From contig JBJHCZ010000002.1 in assembly GCA_050486285.1 (NCBI GenBank), forward strand, positions 124,001 to 188,000: a stretch of DNA of 64,000 bases, written 5' to 3'. A program made the translations under genes and the position numbers. Under the pieces are notes generated by a model that ran no database searches, had not been told where the DNA came from, and was given only the letters and a program-made list of their open reading frames with translations. The DNA comes from JAITWN01 sp050486285. GTDB taxonomy: Bacteria > Pseudomonadota > Gammaproteobacteria > SZUA-140. Of the stretch, positions 59,519-64,000 are shown piece after piece (the stretch's first letter is position 1; every line of letters begins with the position of its first letter).

Positions 59519-61990
59519 TCAATGGGGGCGGATGTCGCCCGGCTTCTTCGCCTTGGCCGGCTTCTTGCGCACGTCGATGTCGGCATCAACCGGCTTCTCC
59601 AGGCGCGGCTGCGGCATGCGGTGCAGCGCAGCCTCCCACACCTGGTCGATCCAGCGCACCGTGCGGATGTCGATACTCTGTTTGATGTTCTTGGGGATGT
59701 CGACGAGATCCCGGCGATTCTCCTCCGGGATCAGCACGGTCTTGATGCCGCCGCGATGCGCCGCCAGCAGCTTTTCCTTGAGGCCGCCGATCGGCAGCAC
59801 CTCGCCGTGCAGCGTGATCTCGCCGGTCATCGCGACCGAGGAACGCACCGGTATGCCGGTCAATGACGAGACCAGCGCGGTACACATGCCGATGCCGGCG
59901 CTCGGGCCGTCCTTCGGGATCGCGCCTTCCGGCACATGGATGTGGACATCGTTCTTCTGGTAGAAGTCGGGTTCGAGACCGAGCACGGCCGCGCGGCTGC
60001 GCACGACGGTCATCGCCGCCTGCACGGACTCCTGCATGACATCGCCGAGCTGGCCGGTGATCGTCAGCTTGCCCTTGCCGGACACCACGGCCGATTCGAT
60101 GACCAGCAGCTCGCCGCCGACCTCGGTCCACGCCAACCCGGTGACCTGGCCGATATTGTCGAGTTCCTCGGCCACGCCGAAGCGGTAGCGCTTGACGCCG
60201 AGATACTTCTGCAGGCCGCGGGCATTGATCGTCGTGGTCCGGTCGCCGGGCTTCAGCAGCACCTGCTTGACGACCTTGCGGCAGATCTTCGAGATCTCGC
60301 GCTCGAGATTGCGGACGCCGGCTTCGCGGGTGTAGTAACGGACGATCTCATGCAGCGCGCCGTCGCTGATCGCGATCTCGTCTTCCTTGAGGCCGTTGGC
60401 GACGACCTGCTTCGGAATCAGGTACCGCTTCGCGATATTGACCTTCTCGTCCTCGGTGTAGCCGGAGATGCGGATCACCTCCATGCGGTCGAGCAGCGGC
60501 GCCGGGATGTTCATGCTGTTCGCGGTGCACACGAACATCACGTCGGACAGATCGTAGTCGACCTCGAGATAGTGATCGTTGAAGGTGTGGTTCTGCTCCG
60601 GGTCGAGCACCTCGAGCAGCGCCGCGGCCGGATCGCCGCGGAAGTCCATCGCCATCTTGTCGATCTCGTCGAGCAGGAACAGCGGGTTCTTGGTGCCGAC
60701 CTTGGCGAGATTCTGCACGATCTTGCCCGGCATCGAACCGATGTAGGTGCGGCGGTGGCCGCGGATTTCCGCCTCGTCGCGCACGCCGCCGAGCGACATG
60801 CGCACGAACTTGCGATTGGTCGCGCGGGCGATCGAACGGCCGAGCGAGGTCTTGCCCACGCCCGGCGGGCCGACCAGGCACAGGATCGGCCCCTTGAGCT
60901 TGTCGACGCGCTGCTGGACCGCGAGGTATTCGAGGATGCGTTCCTTGACCTTCTCGAGACCGTAGTGGTCCTCCTCGAGCACGGACTCGGCGCTGGCCAG
61001 GTCATGCGAGATCTTGCTGCGCTTCTTCCACGGCACGCTGACCATCCAGTCGATGTAATTGCGCACCACCGTCGCCTCGGCCGACATCGGCGACATCATC
61101 TTGAGCTTGTTCAGCTCGTTGGTGACCTTCTTCTTTGCATCCTTCGGCATGCCGGAGCTTTCGATCTTGCGCGTCAGCTCCTCGACCTCGTTCGGTACGT
61201 CCTCGAGCTCGCCGAGCTCCTTCTGGATCGCCTTCATCTGCTCATTCAGGTAGTACTCGCGCTGGCTCTTTTCCATCTGCCGCTTGACGCGGCCGCGCAC
61301 GCGCTTCTCGACCTGCAGCAGGTCGAGTTCGGACTCCATGATCGCCATCAGCTTTTCGAGCCGCTCGCGGATGTTCAGCGCCTCGAGCAGGGTCTGGCGT
61401 TCGTCGACCTTGAGCGCCATATGTGCGGCGATGGTATCGGCGAGGCGGCCGACGTCCTCGATGCTGCTCAGCGACGACAGCACCTCGGGCGGAATCTTGT
61501 TGTTGAGCTTGACGTACTGATCGAACTGGTTCAGCACCGAGCGCCCGAGCACCTCGGCCTCGCGCTCCGATACCTGCGCTGAAGGGATGCGCGCGACCTG
61601 GGCGGAGAAGTTGCCGTCGGCTTCCATGTAATGCACGATGCGGGCGCGATCGAGCCCCTCGACCAGCACCTTGACGGTGCCGTCAGGCAGTTTCAGCAAC
61701 TGCAGGATGGTGGCGATGGTGCCGATCCGGTAGATGTCCTCGACGCCCGGATCGTCGAGCGACGCGCTCTTCTGCGCGACCAGCATGATCTGCTTGTCGG
61801 CCTCCATCGCGGCATCCAGCGCGCGCACGGACTTCTCGCGCCCCACGAACAGCGGGATAACCATATGCGGATAGACGACGACATCGCGCAGCGGCAGGAC
61901 CGGCAGGACCTGCTGGTCGCGCACCGTCCTGTCGCCGCCTGCCGGCGTCTCGGCCTTGGGTTTGTCGCGGGAATCGTCTTGAGATGCCAT
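59519..61990 (-). CDS. lon: Lon ATP-dependent protease
   Basis: The 823-residue protein has an N-terminal substrate domain beginning at about residue 28 (LPVLPLRDVVVYPHMVIPL). The AAA+ domain has Walker A GPPGVGKTS near 370 and FLLDEIDKM. The serine-lysine protease domain has the catalytic serine in KDGPSAGIGM near 695. It degrades misfolded and regulatory proteins in the cytoplasm. A lysine-rich tail ends the protein. The upstream region carries a heat-shock-type promoter. Confidence 0.97.
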   Translation of the reverse strand: MASQDDSRDKPKAETPAGGDRTVRDQQVLPVLPLRDVVVYPHMVIPLFVGREKSVRALDAAMEADKQIMLVAQKSASLDDPGVEDIYRIGTIATILQLLKLPDGTVKVLVEGLDRARIVHYMEADGNFSAQVARIPSAQVSEREAEVLGRSVLNQFDQYVKLNNKIPPEVLSSLSSIEDVGRLADTIAAHMALKVDERQTLLEALNIRERLEKLMAIMESELDLLQVEKRVRGRVKRQMEKSQREYYLNEQMKAIQKELGELEDVPNEVEELTRKIESSGMPKDAKKKVTNELNKLKMMSPMSAEATVVRNYIDWMVSVPWKKRSKISHDLASAESVLEEDHYGLEKVKERILEYLAVQQRVDKLKGPILCLVGPPGVGKTSLGRSIARATNRKFVRMSLGGVRDEAEIRGHRRTYIGSMPGKIVQNLAKVGTKNPLFLLDEIDKMAMDFRGDPAAALLEVLDPEQNHTFNDHYLEVDYDLSDVMFVCTANSMNIPAPLLDRMEVIRISGYTEDEKVNIAKRYLIPKQVVANGLKEDEIAISDGALHEIVRYYTREAGVRNLEREISKICRKVVKQVLLKPGDRTTTINARGLQKYLGVKRYRFGVAEELDNIGQVTGLAWTEVGGELLVIESAVVSGKGKLTITGQLGDVMQESVQAAMTVVRSRAAVLGLEPDFYQKNDVHIHVPEGAIPKDGPSAGIGMCTALVSSLTGIPVRSSVAMTGEITLHGEVLPIGGLKEKLLAAHRGGIKTVLIPEENRRDLVDIPKNIKQSIDIRTVRWIDQVWEAALHRMPQPRLEKPVDADIDVRKKPAKAKKPGDIRPH

Positions 61991-62040
61991 TGAAGTCGTC
62001 CTCGTGGTGGCCGCCTCGGGCGGCCCGGTCAGTCTCGGGA

Positions 62041-62071
62041 ATATATGGGGCCGGCCGCCCCCGAATTCAAA
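62041..62071 (-). promoter_or_regulatory. Sigma-32-like heat shock promoter of lon
   Basis: On the minus strand TTTGAATT (62071-62064) and CCCCATATAT (62050-62041) resemble the RpoH elements CTTGAA and CCCCATNT. The spacing is about 13-14 bases, as expected. It lies about 50 bases before the lon ATG. Confidence 0.65.
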
Positions 62072-62101
62072 TTCCGGGGCCGATTGCCGGGGAGCGCGGT
62101 C

Positions 62102-63391
<1,290 letters not shown>

Positions 63392-63440
63392 AGACTACCC
63401 CGCTGCTGCCGTTCCGCCCGTCCGGTTCTGTCCATGCGTC

Positions 63441-64000
63441 CTATGCCGCGGTCTGCCGCCGTTCCATGACCTTGTCTATCAGACCGTACTCGACGGCCTC
63501 CGTTCCGCTCATGAAACGATCGCGGTCGGTGTCCTCGCGAATCCGCTCGATCGGCTGGCCGGTGTGCTTGACGAGCACCTCGTTCAGGCGGTCGCGCACG
63601 CGCAGGATCTCGCGGGCATGGATGTCGATATCGCTGGCCTGGCCCTGGAAGCCGCCGAGCGGCTGGTGGATCATGATGCGTGCATGCGGCAGGCAGAAGC
63701 GCTTGCCCGCGGCGCCGCCGGCGAGCAGCAGCGCGCCCATGCTGGCCGCCTGGCCGAGACACATCGTGCTGATGTCGGGCTTGACGTATTGCATGGTGTC
63801 GTAGATCGACATGCCGGCGCTGACCGAACCGCCGGGGGAATTGATGTAGAGGTGGATGTCCTTGTCCGGGTTTTCGGACTCCAGGAACAGGATCTGCGCG
63901 ACGACCAGGTTCGCGAGGTGGTCCTCGATCGGCCCGACGAGGAATATTACCCGCTCCTTCAACAACCTGGAGTAGATGTCGTAGGCACGCTCGCCGCGCG
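63441..64000 (-). CDS. clpP: ClpP protease subunit (5' end beyond window)
   Basis: The reading frame runs off the right edge; the visible part begins within AYDIYSRLLKERVIFLVGPI. The catalytic triad is intact: serine in GQAASMGALLL, histidine in MIHQPLGG, and aspartate in EDTDRDRFMS. An internal methionine codon at 63965 is not the true start. ClpP forms the proteolytic barrel used by ClpX. About 10-30 N-terminal codons are missing from the window. Confidence 0.96.
   Translation of the reverse strand, partial: RGERAYDIYSRLLKERVIFLVGPIEDHLANLVVAQILFLESENPDKDIHLYINSPGGSVSAGMSIYDTMQYVKPDISTMCLGQAASMGALLLAGGAAGKRFCLPHARIMIHQPLGGFQGQASDIDIHAREILRVRDRLNEVLVKHTGQPIERIREDTDRDRFMSGTEAVEYGLIDKVMERRQTAA

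Noticed and set aside
59936..61582. 548-codon open frame opposite lon
   Set aside because: It is a shadow of lon, rich in repeated L, D and H with no fold signature.

Overview
The window looks like a high-GC gammaproteobacterial chromosome carrying the right-hand part of an integrative conjugative element (ICE). The gammaproteobacterial placement rests on the chromosomal block dnaQ-rnhA-yafS-type methyltransferase with adjacent gloB and mltD (a grouping known from Escherichia coli), on the clpP-clpX-lon order, and on fabI and ppiD-like genes of proteobacterial type. A genus cannot be assigned by eye.

Positions 1-35265 are the ICE. The end at 35221-35265 is an exact copy of the 3' part of a tRNA-Val(CAC) gene, from anticodon loop to CCA, without its 5' half. 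This is the expected scar where an element has integrated into a tRNA gene; the intact tRNA and probably the integrase should lie left of the window. The transfer genes come in two blocks: traU-trbC-traN-traF-traH-traG (1.66-10.5 kb, F-type mating pair formation) and traI (MobH relaxase)-traD-DUF4400 protein (25.1-29.45 kb). This combination resembles the SXT/R391 class. Between the blocks lies a leftward defence-like island (10.9-22.7 kb): a small HTH protein, a SNF2-class helicase, a DUF4391 protein, a type III Mod methyltransferase and a type III Res endonuclease. Downstream is an unrecognised 790-residue protein with a zinc ribbon and a PD-(D/E)XK-like motif. Divergent from it is a two-gene unit encoding an unknown protein and an XRE plus ImmA/IrrE metallopeptidase. 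A fic gene and a decayed higBA pair lie at the left edge.

From 29.4 to 34.9 kb the cargo is leftward: a 63-residue conserved-looking protein, a DUF4238-like protein, a lone integron attC-like site that contains the stop codon of an endonuclease III-like gene, an AbiE-like toxin-antitoxin pair with nested palindromes at its promoter, an unknown membrane protein and two small HTH proteins next to the attachment site.

Positions 35266-64000 are chromosomal. An IS3-family transposase remnant lies beside the att site. After it come envelope and stress genes (PRC-barrel protein, matrixin-like protease, YihY, DUF3016). A leftward run follows: methyltransferase-rnhA-dnaQ-terB-HtrA-like protease-beta-propeller. 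The rightward genes are gloB, mltD, a degenerate HD-GYP protein, a PilB/GspE paralogue with two MshEN motifs, and a TVP38 membrane protein. Beyond these are a fused peptide-ABC ATPase, fabI, a DAACS symporter, a PpiD-like foldase, tRNA-Asp and tRNA-Val, lon behind a sigma-32-like promoter, clpX, and clpP cut by the window end.

Gene calls and motifs were read by eye. Family names are from recognised motifs and neighbourhood, and no database search was run.
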